From: Paenibacillus mucilaginosus 3016
Lineage (GTDB): Bacteria > Bacillota > Bacilli > Paenibacillales > NBRC-103111
DNA length: 64,000 nucleotides
Direction: 5' to 3'
Assembly: GCF_000250655.1 (NCBI RefSeq)
Contig: NC_016935.1
Span: 443,501-507,500, forward strand
A program made the translations under genes and the position numbers. The notes below the pieces were generated by a model that saw only the letters and a list, made by a program, of their open reading frames with translations, was not told the origin of the DNA and did no database searches. This document shows, one piece after another, positions 33,902-45,684 of this stretch (positions within the stretch are counted from its first letter, which is position 1; the number at the start of each line of letters is the position of its first letter).

Positions 33902-35134
33902 TCAGATCGCCCAGTTACCCTTGCGGAAGAGCGGTACCGTCGTACCGTCAGCCGTGATGCCGTCGATATCCATCTCAGCCGAGCCGATCATGAAGTCGAC
34001 GTGGGTGATGCTCGTGTTGAGGCCGCGGGCCTTCAGCTCCTCCTGGGAGAGGCCCTTGCCGCCTTCCAGGTTGAAGGCATAGGCGCTGCCGATCGCGAGG
34101 TGATTCGACGCATTCTCGTCGAACAGCGTGTTATAGAAGAGCAGGCCCGACTGCGAGATCGGGGACTCGTGCGGCACCAGCGCCACTTCTCCGAGGTAGC
34201 GCGCGCCTTCGTCCATATCGATCAGGGTGCGCAGCGTGTCTTCCCCCTGCTCCGCCGAGACATCGACGATCTTGCCGTTCTCGAATGTGAGCTTGAAGTT
34301 GTCGATGAGGTTCCCGCCGTAGCTCAGCGGCTTCGTGCTCGATACCGTTCCGTTCACCCCGTCGTAACGCGGAGCGGTGAAGACTTCCTCCGTCGGCATG
34401 TTCGCCAGGAACGAGATGCCTTTCTCGTTGATGCTGTCGGCAGCAACCCACAGATGGCCTTCCGGCAGTTCGATCGTGAGATCCGTACCGGGAGCGGTGT
34501 AATGCAGCTTTTTGAACTTCTTCTCATTAAGGAAGTCGGATTTGGCATTGAGATGGCGGATATGCTCCTCCCAGGCGGCCACGGGGTCTTCGCGGTCGAC
34601 ACGCACGGTCCTGAGGATCGCTTCCCACAGCTTCGCCACCTGCTCCTCTTCGGACAGGCCCGGGAACACTTTGGCGGCCCAGGCCTTGGAAGGTGCCGCG
34701 GCTACGCACCAGCTGAACTTGTCGGACTGCATGTACTGCCGGAATTGGTGCATGGCCTTGCCGTAGGTCTTCTGGTGGTTCATGATCCGGCTCTGCGGCA
34801 CTCCCTTGAGCAGATCGGGGTCGGAGGAGGTGATGGAGACGACGGCTGCGCCGTTCTCGGCAAGCTCCAGCATCTCGCCGGCATACCACTTGGGTTCTTC
34901 GAGGAACGATTCCTCCGGCGCCATATCATACCGCAGGCGGGTGATCGTATCGTCCGTCCAGTTGACCTTGACGAGGTAGGCTCCTTCCTCATAAGCATGC
35001 TTCGTGATCAGGCGGACGAGCTCGGCCGCATCAATCGTGCTGTTCACGACGAGCTTCTGGCCCTTCTGGATCTTCACTCCGGTCTTGACGATAAGCTCGG
35101 CATAGCGGCTCAACAGCTCTTGAAAGTTGGACAT
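33902..35134 (-). CDS. Aminopeptidase, M29 family (AmpS/PepS-like)
   Basis: This 410-residue cytosolic metallo-aminopeptidase removes N-terminal residues using two metal ions. M29 marks are the central MPTEEVFTAPRYDGVNGTV, then GEVALVPHESPISQSGLLFYNTLFDENASNHLAIGSAYAFN and HVDFMIGSAEMDIDGI, which carry the Glu, His and Asp metal ligands. Length is standard. AGGAGGA precedes the ATG. Its own terminator and the distance to the NSS gene suggest a separate unit. Confidence 0.95.
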   Translation of the reverse strand: MSNFQELLSRYAELIVKTGVKIQKGQKLVVNSTIDAAELVRLITKHAYEEGAYLVKVNWTDDTITRLRYDMAPEESFLEEPKWYAGEMLELAENGAAVVSITSSDPDLLKGVPQSRIMNHQKTYGKAMHQFRQYMQSDKFSWCVAAAPSKAWAAKVFPGLSEEEQVAKLWEAILRTVRVDREDPVAAWEEHIRHLNAKSDFLNEKKFKKLHYTAPGTDLTIELPEGHLWVAADSINEKGISFLANMPTEEVFTAPRYDGVNGTVSSTKPLSYGGNLIDNFKLTFENGKIVDVSAEQGEDTLRTLIDMDEGARYLGEVALVPHESPISQSGLLFYNTLFDENASNHLAIGSAYAFNLEGGKGLSQEELKARGLNTSITHVDFMIGSAEMDIDGITADGTTVPLFRKGNWAI

Positions 35135-35244
35135 GCTCGATTCCTCCTAAGTATGAGGTGTAATGTAGTGAGTTATGTAGGAACAGGGTGCAGACCCGGT
35201 GGTTCTCTTATTGTACAACATTCCAGCCCGGATACGAAAACAGC

Positions 35245-35274
35245 AGAAGCCCGGGGAGACCTCCCCAGGCTTCT
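35245..35274 (-). terminator. Terminator of the NSS transporter gene
   Basis: The stem AGAAGCCCGGGGAG/CTCCCCAGGCTTCT has a two-base loop. The T-rich tract follows on the minus side. Confidence 0.65.
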
Positions 35275-35287
35275 TGGTGTATCGTAT

Positions 35288-36658
35288 TTATTCGCCGATC
35301 CCAATCCACTTCAGTGCCCCTGCTGTATAGAGCAGGATCGCAACGACGAGGACAGGAGCGACATACCGCAGAACGATGATCCACAGACGCAGCCACATCG
35401 GAGTCATGCCGGCTTCTTGAACGGCCGCCGACCATTTGTACCCGACGAACAGGGTTACGATGAGACCGCCGAGCGGAAGAAGAATATTGGAGGCCAGGAA
35501 GTCAGCCGAATCCATGATATTCTTACCGTCGATGATCGTAACATCTCCCAGCACGCCGCCGACCGACAGTGCGGACGGCACGCCGAGGACGAAGGTGGCA
35601 AGAGCGACGATCCAGGTTGCCTTGCTGCGGGTCCAGTTCCATTTGTCCATAGCATAGGCGACCGGCACCTCGAGAATGGAGACGGACGAGGTCAATGCGG
35701 CAATCGCAAGCAGGATGAAGAACAGCCCGCCGAAGAAGGCGCCGAGCGGCATGGCGGCGAAAGCGGCAGGCAGTGCCATGAAGACAAGTCCTGCGCCCTG
35801 CGACGGCTCAATGCCGAACGAGAACGAAGTAGGGAAGATGATCAGGCCTGCAACAAGGGCATAGAGCAGGTCGCCTGCGCCTACGGCCATTGTCGCAGCA
35901 CCAAGGGACTGGCGCTTGTCAATGTAGCTGCCGTACGTAATCATGATGCCCATCCCGAGGGAGAGCGAGAAGAATGCATGGCCCAGCGCTACAAGTGCGG
36001 ATTCCGCCGAGAGCTTCGAGAAGTCCGGCTTCAGGAAGAACTCGACCCCCTGCATGGCGCCCGGAAGAGTAAGTGAGCGGGCCATCAGGATGATCAGCAG
36101 GATCAGCAGGCCGGGAATCAGGATTTTGTTAAACTTCTCGATACCGCCCGAGATGCCGCGGGCAACGATCCAGATGTTGAGCAGCACAACGACAGTCTGC
36201 CAGAATACAGGCCAGAAGCCGCCGGCAAAGTCGAGAAACTGCTTGGTGTAGTCCGTGCTGGAGAACAGTGACCCGCTGAAGGACATGGCCGCATAATGCA
36301 GCGTCCATCCGGCTACAACAGAGTAGAACGTCATAATGAGGAATGCGGCGATGACCGAGAGGAAACCGAGCGCACCCCAGCGCTTGGAGCCCGACAGTTT
36401 AACGAAGGAGCTGTATGCGTTGCCGCGTCCGCCCCGGCCGATGGAGAGCTCGGCCAGCAGTACCGGAAGACCGACGACCAGAAGGCAGATCGTAAAGAGA
36501 AGGAAGAAAGCCGCGCCGCCGTATTTTCCCGTAATGTAAGGGAATTTCCACATGTTACCGAGTCCCACGGCACTGCCGATTGCCGTCAGGATAAAGCCCG
36601 ACCTGCTGAACTGCTCCGTAAGTGAGCGCTCGTTTGGATCCAATTTCGATTGAGCCAT
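35288..36658 (-). CDS. Sodium-dependent amino-acid transporter, NSS/SNF family
   Basis: This 456-residue inner-membrane symporter has about 11-12 helices. The signature of the first helix SRSGFILTAIGSAVGLGNMWKFPYITGKYGGAAF contains the sodium and substrate-binding break (AVGLGNMWKFPY). SFVKLSGSKRWGALGFLSVIAAFLI and AHGAF-like helix 6/8 regions (GHAFFSLSLGMGIMITYGSY) follow. Bacterial relatives (LeuT, MhsT) import hydrophobic or neutral amino acids with sodium. A modest ribosome site (GCGGGGA) precedes the ATG. Substrate not predictable here. Confidence 0.95.
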   Translation of the reverse strand: MAQSKLDPNERSLTEQFSRSGFILTAIGSAVGLGNMWKFPYITGKYGGAAFFLLFTICLLVVGLPVLLAELSIGRGGRGNAYSSFVKLSGSKRWGALGFLSVIAAFLIMTFYSVVAGWTLHYAAMSFSGSLFSSTDYTKQFLDFAGGFWPVFWQTVVVLLNIWIVARGISGGIEKFNKILIPGLLILLIILMARSLTLPGAMQGVEFFLKPDFSKLSAESALVALGHAFFSLSLGMGIMITYGSYIDKRQSLGAATMAVGAGDLLYALVAGLIIFPTSFSFGIEPSQGAGLVFMALPAAFAAMPLGAFFGGLFFILLAIAALTSSVSILEVPVAYAMDKWNWTRSKATWIVALATFVLGVPSALSVGGVLGDVTIIDGKNIMDSADFLASNILLPLGGLIVTLFVGYKWSAAVQEAGMTPMWLRLWIIVLRYVAPVLVVAILLYTAGALKWIGIGE

Positions 36659-36993
36659 TAGGTTCGAAGTCCCCGCTTTCTGTCAATATCATACAAAGAT
36701 AATATGTGTATGTTATATGAAAACCCTTGATTTTGTCCATGTATTTAATTGGAAAAGGATGACGAAAACTAGCGAAAATTATTATCCGATGACAAATTAA
36801 ATGCCGTGCGGCTGACATATCCGGGCAGGGATGCATATAGCCCCCATTGTTCCCCTCCGTCTCCTACTATTTCCTGTCAAAAAAGGGGGGTCAAAAGAAG
36901 GAATAGTTGTCCTCAATAGCGAACAATTAGTGCATTGAAACTAACGGTCGAAACTTGTGAATCGCATCGCAAGGGCGGGCTCGGGGGTACAGC
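36659..36993. other. Divergent intergenic region, NSS and GGDEF-EAL genes
   Basis: An AT-rich stretch (36680-36810) that holds the promoter side of the NSS gene. No hairpin, riboswitch or gene was recognised. Confidence 0.4.
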
Positions 36994-39132
36994 ATGGGAC
37001 ACGAAACAGGGCGGGAACCTTGGGAAATCGAACGCAGCCAATGGTTGCAGCGTGTACGCGAGCTGGAGCAGCGGGAGCGGGAGCTGCTCCAGCAGCTGAG
37101 AACGCAGGAGAACCTGAACAGCAAGATCCTTGATGCACTGCCCATGGACATCTTCATGGAGGATGCGGAGGGGCGGACGATCTATGCCAATCAGGCTACA
37201 TATAAGCGCAACCGGCTGACGGAAGAGGAACTGCTCGGCCGCACGCTCTATGACTTTTTTCCTTATGAGGTGGCAGAGCGGTTCCGCCGGGAGAATCTGG
37301 AGGTGTGGCGGACCGGCAGACTGATCACCAGCGAAGGCACGTCTCTGGTCGGAGGGGACGAGATCTATCTGTATACGGGCAAGACGCTGATCTGCCCGGA
37401 TGAGCAGACGGGCGAGAAGCTTCTGCTCGGCTTTGCTCTCGATATCACGGACCGGGTGCTGGCGGAGAAATCGCTCAGGGAGAGCGAAGAGCGCTTCCGC
37501 AAGCTGGTGGACCAGGCGGCGGACAGCTTCTTCCTTATGGACGGCAGCGGGCAGTTCCTGGATGTCAACCGGCAGGCCTGCCTGTCGCTCGGGTACACGG
37601 AAGAGGAGCTGCTGACGATGCAGGCGGGTCAGATTTCCTCGTTCCCGGCGGGCGAGCTGCTGCGTCTGCACGAGCGGGTCGTGGAGGAAGGAATGATCCA
37701 GTTGGAGGACGAGTTCCGGCGCAAGGACGGGACCCGGCTGCCGGTGGACATCCGGCTCGGGCTGGTCCAGGTGGGGGACAAGCAGATGGTGCTCGCGCTG
37801 TGCCGGGATATGACCGAGCGCAAGAAGGCGGCTGAGAAAATCGAGCACATGGCCTACCATGACGCCCTGACCGGGCTGCCTAACCGCTGGTTCGTCCACA
37901 AGCGGGTGATGGAGTGCACGGCCGGAAAGAAGGGGCAGGCGAAGCCGCTCGCGGTCGTCATGTTCGATCTCGATCACTTCAAAGTGATCAACGATTCGCT
38001 TGGCCATAAAGCCGGAGACCGGCTTCTGCAGCAGGTGGCGGAGCGCCTCCGGCGGGAGCTGGCCTTTGCCGATACGATTGCCAGGCTCGGGGGGGATGAG
38101 TTCCTGCTGCTTGTGCCCGGGGTAGACACGGAAGAGGAGGCGCTTAGGGCGGGACGGTCTGTAACGGGGCTGCTCAAGGAGCCCTTCGAGCTGAGCGGGC
38201 AGAAGATCAGCGTCACGGCCAGCGTAGGCATCGCGCTGTACCCCCGGGACGGGGGAACCATGGATTCGCTGGTCCGGAGTGCCGATATCGCCATGTACCG
38301 CTCGAAGGAGCTCGGCCGCAATGCCTGCCGGCTGTTCGCGCCGTCGATGAAGGATGAGGCCAAGGAGCGCCTGCGGATGGAGGTGCTGCTGCGGGAGGCG
38401 ATCGTGGAGAAGCAGCTCGTCCTGCATTATCAGCCGAAGCTCGATCTGCGCAGCGGCCGGGTGTACGGGGTCGAAGCGCTGGTGCGCTGGAACAGCCCCG
38501 AGCAGGGGCTGGTCTATCCGGGCGCCTTCATTGGCATTGCGGAGGAGACCGGTCTCATCGTACCGATGGGCGAGTGGATCGTCCGGGAGGCGTGCCGGCA
38601 GTGCAGGGAGTGGCTCGATGCGGGGCTCGGGCCCCTCACGGTCAGTGTGAATCTGTCCGCCCGCCAGTTTGCGAAGGCCGACCTCGGCCGCAAGATTGCG
38701 GCGATTCTCGGCGAGACGGGACTGCCGCCGAATCTGCTCGAGCTGGAGCTGACGGAGAGCACAGTCATGGGAAACCCGGAGGAGGCGGCCCGGATGCTGC
38801 AGAGCCTGAAGGAGCTCGGTGTCTGCATCTCTATTGACGACTTCGGGACGGGCTTCTCCTCCCTGAGCTATCTCACCCGCTTCCCGATCGATACCCTGAA
38901 GATCGACAAATCATTCATCTCCCGGCTCGAAGAGGAGCAGGCGAACGGCGCGATCGCCGCCGGCATTGTGTCCCTGGCCCACAGCCTGCATCTCAAGGTG
39001 GTGGCCGAAGGGGTGGAGACGCAGCGGCAGCTGGACTTCCTGGCGGCGAAGGGCTGCGACGCGGTCCAAGGCTTCCACATCAGCAGGGGACTGGATCCCT
39101 GTGCCCTGGAGGCCTTCCTGCAGCAGCGATAA
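36994..39132 (+). CDS. PAS-PAS-GGDEF-EAL cyclic-di-GMP protein
   Basis: This is a 712-residue cytoplasmic protein: N-terminal coiled coil (10-45), PAS (about 45-155), second PAS with PAC (about 165-280), GGDEF and EAL domains. The diguanylate cyclase site is intact (RLGGDEF, 366-370). The phosphodiesterase domain keeps EAL (494-496), NLSARQF, ELTES, DDFGTGFSSL and EGVET. Both activities may therefore work, with the balance set by the PAS input. No membrane segment or recognised cofactor-binding His is seen. The ATG follows a GGCTCGGGGG ribosome site. It lies alone between the NSS gene and the thiC leader. Confidence 0.95.
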   Translation: MGHETGREPWEIERSQWLQRVRELEQRERELLQQLRTQENLNSKILDALPMDIFMEDAEGRTIYANQATYKRNRLTEEELLGRTLYDFFPYEVAERFRRENLEVWRTGRLITSEGTSLVGGDEIYLYTGKTLICPDEQTGEKLLLGFALDITDRVLAEKSLRESEERFRKLVDQAADSFFLMDGSGQFLDVNRQACLSLGYTEEELLTMQAGQISSFPAGELLRLHERVVEEGMIQLEDEFRRKDGTRLPVDIRLGLVQVGDKQMVLALCRDMTERKKAAEKIEHMAYHDALTGLPNRWFVHKRVMECTAGKKGQAKPLAVVMFDLDHFKVINDSLGHKAGDRLLQQVAERLRRELAFADTIARLGGDEFLLLVPGVDTEEEALRAGRSVTGLLKEPFELSGQKISVTASVGIALYPRDGGTMDSLVRSADIAMYRSKELGRNACRLFAPSMKDEAKERLRMEVLLREAIVEKQLVLHYQPKLDLRSGRVYGVEALVRWNSPEQGLVYPGAFIGIAEETGLIVPMGEWIVREACRQCREWLDAGLGPLTVSVNLSARQFAKADLGRKIAAILGETGLPPNLLELELTESTVMGNPEEAARMLQSLKELGVCISIDDFGTGFSSLSYLTRFPIDTLKIDKSFISRLEEEQANGAIAAGIVSLAHSLHLKVVAEGVETQRQLDFLAAKGCDAVQGFHISRGLDPCALEAFLQQR

Positions 39133-39191
39133 ACCTCTTGCATTTCCATACATTTCCGTTTATGCTGGTGGGGAACAAATTTCATATTGTG

Positions 39192-39284
39192 ATGCACGGG
39201 AGCTTGGGAGAACGCCAGGCTGAGAGGAAGGCCGCTGCCTTCGACCGTTAGACCTGAACTGGATAATGCCAGCGGAGGAACGAG
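39192..39284 (+). promoter_or_regulatory. TPP riboswitch (THI element)
   Basis: Contains CTGAGAGG, the pyrimidine-sensing loop, and the pyrophosphate-side GACCTGAACTGGATAATGCC followed by AGCGGAGGAACG, all hallmarks of the thiamin pyrophosphate aptamer. It precedes thiC, whose expression it should switch off when TPP is bound. Confidence 0.96.
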
Positions 39285-39367
39285 AACCCACACCATCAGC
39301 GTGCAGCGGGAGCGGCCTGTTGTCGATCGACAACGGACCGGCCGTTCTGTGCTGCGCATACATCCGT

Positions 39368-39400
39368 GGACCGCTTGCGTAACATCGAGCGGTCCTTTTT
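39368..39400 (+). terminator. Riboswitch expression-platform terminator
   Basis: GGACCGCT pairs with AGCGGTCC, followed by TTTTT. It lies between the TPP aptamer and thiC, so it is the likely control point. Confidence 0.85.
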
Positions 39401-39482
39401 GTCGTGCTTCCCCCATTGGTGATCCTTGTTCGGGGCCGGAAGCGGCGCAGGATGCCGCGCGTCCAAGAGCCTAGGAGGATAA

Positions 39483-41312
<1,830 letters not shown>

Positions 41313-41591
41313 GGTCACAGGGCAGAGCCTTTATAGACAAATTGAATTTAATGTATGTTGACGGGTTTCCGAATCCCGGCCTGGAACGTCTCCTGCGAGG
41401 CGCCTCCTGGACGGGGGAGGGCCCGTTTTTTGGTTTTTATACTTTTTTTAGAAATGGTTTAGAGGGGCTTTAGAAGCGGGGGGTATTCTGGATTCAGGGA
41501 GAAGCCGAAGGGCAGCGAGCGAAAGAGAGAATCGGGCAGCGGAGAAGGATGCGGCCGGGCGGCTCCAAATCCAAGAGTGGAGGAAATCACA

Positions 41592-42515
41592 ATGAACATG
41601 GGTCTCAAAAAGAACGGTAAGGTATGGAAGACGGCGGTTCCCCTGGCACTGGGCGGCGTACTGCTTGTGAGCAGCGGCATGTCGGCCATGGCCGGCACTT
41701 CAGGATATGAGGCGTATAAGGCAGCGCTGAAGCAGCAGCATACGGTCCAGAGTGTAACGGCGGATGTGAAGATGGTCCTGAAGGACAACAGCCAGCCGCT
41801 GTGGCAGGCCGCACAGCACGTGAAGCTCGACAAGGCGGGACATCGGGCGAGCGGGGAAGTGGAGCTGCAGGAGGGGGCGGAGACCGAGCGGGTGGCGTTC
41901 TTTGCCGGAGCCGAGGAGGACCTGGTGTTCAAGAACAGTACGGAGGAGACGTATTATGTGGTCTCGGAGGATGAGCGTGCCGGCCGGAAGCATCACCGGG
42001 AGTCCGGGAAAGAGGGCGGACCGACAGCCGAGGAGCTGGAAGGGATCGTGGACGCGCTGGCCGGCGGTCTTAAGCAGCAGATGACGCTCGAGACGAAGCC
42101 GGACGGAGGCAGCCAGGTGGAACTGCAGCTGTCCGCGGCACAGATCCCGCCTGCCGTTCAGGCCTTGGGGGCGCTGGCTCTGAAGTATGCGGGGGATGGG
42201 GAACACCGGCATGCCCCCGGGAAGGAAGGCCTGCCGGCGTGGTTCGGCGGTACGGAGCCGGATCTGCCTGCCTTGACGCAGGATATCCGCATCGAATCCT
42301 TCCGACTGACAGCGGACATTGCTCCGGACGGCATGCTGCAGGGGCAGGTCGTGGAGCTGAAGGTCGATGGCAAGGATGCCGCGGGCGCAGAGCATGAGCT
42401 GGCCCTGACCGCTCAGGTGGCGCTGTCCGGACATAACGCGACGGCTGCGGATACGGTGGAGCTTGACGGAAAGCAGGTTCGCACGCTCGATCTGCATGGT
42501 GACGGGAGGAAGTAA
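41592..42515 (+). CDS. Exported protein of unknown function, next to an ABC exporter and TCS
   Basis: This is a 307-residue protein with a signal sequence (KTAVPLALGGVLLVSSGMSAMAG) and no lipobox; the hydrophobic run could also be a membrane anchor. The mature part has no recognised motif. It has alternating strand-like segments, a charged central stretch (AGRKHHRESGKEGG) and repeated LTxDIxxD-like endings (ESFRLTADIAPDG). The fold may be like outer-surface LolA-type beta proteins, a guess from pattern only. The ATG follows GTGGAGGA. It heads a run with ATPase, permease, kinase and regulator genes. Confidence 0.6.
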   Translation: MNMGLKKNGKVWKTAVPLALGGVLLVSSGMSAMAGTSGYEAYKAALKQQHTVQSVTADVKMVLKDNSQPLWQAAQHVKLDKAGHRASGEVELQEGAETERVAFFAGAEEDLVFKNSTEETYYVVSEDERAGRKHHRESGKEGGPTAEELEGIVDALAGGLKQQMTLETKPDGGSQVELQLSAAQIPPAVQALGALALKYAGDGEHRHAPGKEGLPAWFGGTEPDLPALTQDIRIESFRLTADIAPDGMLQGQVVELKVDGKDAAGAEHELALTAQVALSGHNATAADTVELDGKQVRTLDLHGDGRK

Positions 42516-42619
42516 GGGGCAGTGGGCTTGTCGCGGATGGCCGGCTGAGAACTGCAGGCCATCCCGCGGCGGCTTTCGGAACCCATGTGTATGGAAGTGG
42601 ATGAGATAAGGAGGCCAAG

Positions 42620-43357
42620 ATGATGAACGATCCCGTACTTGAGGTCAGCGGGCTGACCAAACTTTTTCGCAGCGGCAGGGGCATTCAGGAGATGAATCTT
42701 ACGGTCGGCGAAGGGGAGATCTACGGACTCTTCGGACCGAACGGGGCCGGGAAGACGACGCTGCTCAAGCTCGTGACCGGCTTGATCCCTGCCGCCGGCG
42801 GGCAGGTCCGGTGGTTCGGGCACAGCCTGGAGGACGAGTACGAAGAGGCGATGAAGCGGGTCGGCTGTGTGCTGGAAGCCGGCAGCACGTACGGCTATCT
42901 TACCGCGAGGGAGCAGCTGGAGCAGGTGCGCCGCCATTACCCGGGCTTGGCGGCAGCCCGGATGGACGAAGTGCTGGAGCTGACAGGGCTTCGCCCTTAC
43001 GCCGGGGAGAAAACCCGGGGCTTCTCGCTCGGTATGAAGCAGCGCCTGGCCCTGGCCGCCGCCCTGCTGCCCCGGCCGGCGTTCGTGCTGCTCGATGAGC
43101 CGACCAACGGGCTGGACATCGAGGGCATTCTGGAGATCCGCCGGGTGATCCGGCAGCTGGCTGCGGAAGAAGGGGTCACCTTCCTGATCTCTTCGCACCT
43201 GATCGGGGAGATGGAGCAGGTCTGCAGCCGCGCGGGTGTTCTATTGGGGGGGCGCCTGGTGCTTGAGGGTACGGTCCCCGATCTTCTGCGGGAGTATGGC
43301 TCGCTGGAGGCCATGTACCTGGCGGCGGCGGGACGGCCGCTGAGGGAGGGGGCGTAA
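42620..43357 (+). CDS. ABC transporter ATP-binding protein
   Basis: This 245-residue ATPase of the ABC-2 exporter type has Walker A GPNGAGKTTLL, the Q-loop region, signature FSLGMKQRLALAAAL (LSxGxxQR form), Walker B AFVLLDEPTNGLD and H-loop ISSHL. ATG codons at 42620 and 42623 both fit; AAGGAGG suits 42623 slightly better. The permease gene starts three bases after its stop. With the neighbouring kinase and regulator it forms a likely self-regulated export or resistance module. Confidence 0.95.
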   Translation: MMNDPVLEVSGLTKLFRSGRGIQEMNLTVGEGEIYGLFGPNGAGKTTLLKLVTGLIPAAGGQVRWFGHSLEDEYEEAMKRVGCVLEAGSTYGYLTAREQLEQVRRHYPGLAAARMDEVLELTGLRPYAGEKTRGFSLGMKQRLALAAALLPRPAFVLLDEPTNGLDIEGILEIRRVIRQLAAEEGVTFLISSHLIGEMEQVCSRAGVLLGGRLVLEGTVPDLLREYGSLEAMYLAAAGRPLREGA

Positions 43358-43360
43358 ATC

Positions 43361-44113
43361 ATGCATGCTTTCTACGCAAGTCTGCGCAATGAGCTCGCCC
43401 GGCTCGCGGCCCAGCCCAAGACCCGCTGGTTCCTGGCGGCGTCGCTGCTGCTGCCGCTCGGTCTTTCGCTCTTGTCGTCCCGGCTGCAGGGAGGCGGCGG
43501 TCTGTCTGCCCTGCTCAGCGGGGATCCTTACCTCGCACTGCTTGGCGGCTATACGGCCTTCGTGCTGCCCCTGTTCCTGTTCATGACCGCCGCCGACCAG
43601 TTTCCGGGCGAGCGGGAGGAGGGCACGATGGTGCTGACGCTGCTTCGCCCTGTCTCCCGGGCCAAGATCTATGGGGCCAAGGTGGCTGCCGCCGCAGTCT
43701 ATACCGGTCTGCAGCTGCTGCTTCTTGCTGTGGTCAGTTTGCTCTGCAGCCTGCTGCTGCCGGGCAGTGCTCCTGCGGTGCTGGATCCCCTCTCCTTTTT
43801 CCGGGCGGCCGTAGCCGCTTGGGCGGCCATGCTGGCTGTCGGAGCCGTCGGTGCGGCGCTCGTACAGCTTACTGGGCGTGCTACGACCGGCCTGGCGCTC
43901 TGCCTGGTGTTGTACGGGGCGTTGAAGCTCCTTCCGCTTCTGCTTCCCGGATTGTCGGTGTGGTCCCTCTTTTCTTACACGGGCTGGCATGCCCTCTGGC
44001 TCGGAGACGGGGTCCCGGCCGTCCGGTTGTGGAATCTGTCCCTGCTGCTCCTGGCGTATAGTATAATAGCCTATACAGGCGGTTTGGCTATTTTTAACAA
44101 AAAATCATTCTAA
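43361..44113 (+). CDS. ABC-2 type transporter permease
   Basis: This 250-residue membrane protein has six segments (for example WFLAASLLLPLGLSLLS, GGYTAFVLPLFLFMTAADQF and GLQLLLLAVVSLLCSLLL) and the loop EREEGTMVLTLLRPVSRAKIYGAK typical of ABC-2 permeases. It is partner of the ATPase encoded just upstream, with a gap of three bases. It likely exports a peptide, lipid or drug. No specificity can be read. Confidence 0.88.
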   Translation: MHAFYASLRNELARLAAQPKTRWFLAASLLLPLGLSLLSSRLQGGGGLSALLSGDPYLALLGGYTAFVLPLFLFMTAADQFPGEREEGTMVLTLLRPVSRAKIYGAKVAAAAVYTGLQLLLLAVVSLLCSLLLPGSAPAVLDPLSFFRAAVAAWAAMLAVGAVGAALVQLTGRATTGLALCLVLYGALKLLPLLLPGLSVWSLFSYTGWHALWLGDGVPAVRLWNLSLLLLAYSIIAYTGGLAIFNKKSF

Positions 44114-44136
44114 CAGCAGCGGGGAGCGGGAAAGCC

Positions 44137-45633
44137 TTGTCCATCCGAATGAAGCTGATCCTTTCGAATATTGCCATGGTCGTCGTCCCGGTCCTCTTGT
44201 TTGCCCTGACAACGGTCCTGGTGGCCGCTCTTGTCATGAACAACGCCTTCGGGCTCAAGTCCCTTGTTCTGCCGGGTATCGGCTTGGAAGAGAATGCGGT
44301 GGAGGAGCATTTCGACAGCAAAAGCGAGTGGTATACGGTTCTGCAGTACTTTGCCCGGGAGGAGCCCGAACGCTTCCGGGACCCGGATTTCCTACAGCAG
44401 ACCGGAGAGAAGCTCGCCAGCCTGGAATCCGGCATTGTGGTGCTGCAGGAAGGGAAGGTCACCTTCGCTTCACAGGCGATCGGACGGGTGGATGACCCGT
44501 CTGCGCTGCTCGCGCTTCCGGATGTATCGGGGCGGGAGCGTCATGAGCATGAGATCGTTCTGGGCGGTGTGGCTTACTATGTCTTCTCGCACGAGCTTAG
44601 GTTCGGAGATGGGGGCACCGGCGTGCTGGTCATGCTGGAGGATCAGCGGCCGCTCGGCATGGTGACCCGCAGGGTCTTTCCCATCGTGCTGGGTATTCTC
44701 CTGCTCGTGCTTGCGGTGACGAACGGCGGGCTGACCTATCTTGTCTCCCGCAGCATTATCCGACCGCTCCGCGAATTGAAGGCGGCGGCCGAGCGGATCA
44801 AGGACGGGCGGCTGGAGGAGGCGCTGGAGCTTCGGCGCAGGGATGAGATCGGCGAAGTGGGCGCGGCGTTCGAGGAGATGAGGCAGCGGCTGCTCGATTC
44901 CATCCGGACTCAGCTGCAGTATGAGGACAACCGCAAGGAACTGCTCACGAACATTTCGCACGATCTCAAGACCCCAATAACCGCCATCCAAAGCTGTGCG
45001 GAGGGGCTTCGGGACGGTATTGCCGATACGCCGGAGAAGCAGGCCAAGTACGTAGGCATGATCCACAGCAAAGCGCTGCACCTCAACCGGCTGATCGATG
45101 AGCTCTTCCTGTTCTCCAAGCTGGACCTGAAACGGCTTCCCTTTCACTTCGAGCCTCTTGAGCTGCGGGCGTATCTCATGGATTATGCCGAAGAGCTCAA
45201 GGTGGATCCGCGGATGCGGGAGATGCAGGTCCGCTTCGAGGCTGTTGAAACGGGACCCCGGGTGTGGGTCCAGGCGGACCGTGAGAAGCTCGGACGGGTG
45301 CTTATGAACATCGTGGATAATGCGGTGAAGCATGCAAGGGAGCCGCAGGCTCAGCTGCAGATTGCCTTAAGGACTGAAGATGGGGAGGCGGAGCTGACGC
45401 TCGAAGACAACGGGCCCGGCATTGAACCGCAGGCGCTGCCCTGGGTGTTCGACCGGTTCTACCGGGCGGATCTCTCCCGGCGTACCGATACGGGCGGCAG
45501 CGGATTGGGCCTTGCCATCGTCAAGGGCATCGTGGAAGAGCACGGCGGGCGTGTCCGGGCGGAGAGCGGACCGGACCGGGGGACGGCGATTGTCATCACG
45601 CTTCCGCTGCTCGCGGAGGTGCCGGAGCCGTGA
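44137..45633 (+). CDS. Membrane sensor histidine kinase
   Basis: This is a 498-residue kinase. A TTG start follows GGGGAGCGGGA. One N-terminal helix (ILSNIAMVVVPVLLFALTTVL), an extracytoplasmic sensor of about 150 residues and a second helix (FPIVLGILLLVLAVTNGGLTYLV) lead to HAMP (RSIIRPLRELKAAAERIKDGRLEEAL). The H-box is NISHDLKTPITA (H275), then N-box NIVDNAVKHA, G boxes DNGPGIEP and GGSGLGLAIVK. It lies 23 bases after the permease gene and 51 before the regulator gene. It probably senses the exporter's substrate or envelope stress. Confidence 0.94.
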   Translation: MSIRMKLILSNIAMVVVPVLLFALTTVLVAALVMNNAFGLKSLVLPGIGLEENAVEEHFDSKSEWYTVLQYFAREEPERFRDPDFLQQTGEKLASLESGIVVLQEGKVTFASQAIGRVDDPSALLALPDVSGRERHEHEIVLGGVAYYVFSHELRFGDGGTGVLVMLEDQRPLGMVTRRVFPIVLGILLLVLAVTNGGLTYLVSRSIIRPLRELKAAAERIKDGRLEEALELRRRDEIGEVGAAFEEMRQRLLDSIRTQLQYEDNRKELLTNISHDLKTPITAIQSCAEGLRDGIADTPEKQAKYVGMIHSKALHLNRLIDELFLFSKLDLKRLPFHFEPLELRAYLMDYAEELKVDPRMREMQVRFEAVETGPRVWVQADREKLGRVLMNIVDNAVKHAREPQAQLQIALRTEDGEAELTLEDNGPGIEPQALPWVFDRFYRADLSRRTDTGGSGLGLAIVKGIVEEHGGRVRAESGPDRGTAIVITLPLLAEVPEP

Positions 45634-45684
45634 ATGGTAAGGGCGTCAGTCAGGTGGCCCGCATAGGGGAGAGGAGCGCAAGGG

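Noticed and set aside
33869..36076. 735-codon plus-strand frame opposite the aminopeptidase and NSS genes
   Set aside because: Crosses two well-identified minus-strand genes and the terminator and gap between them.
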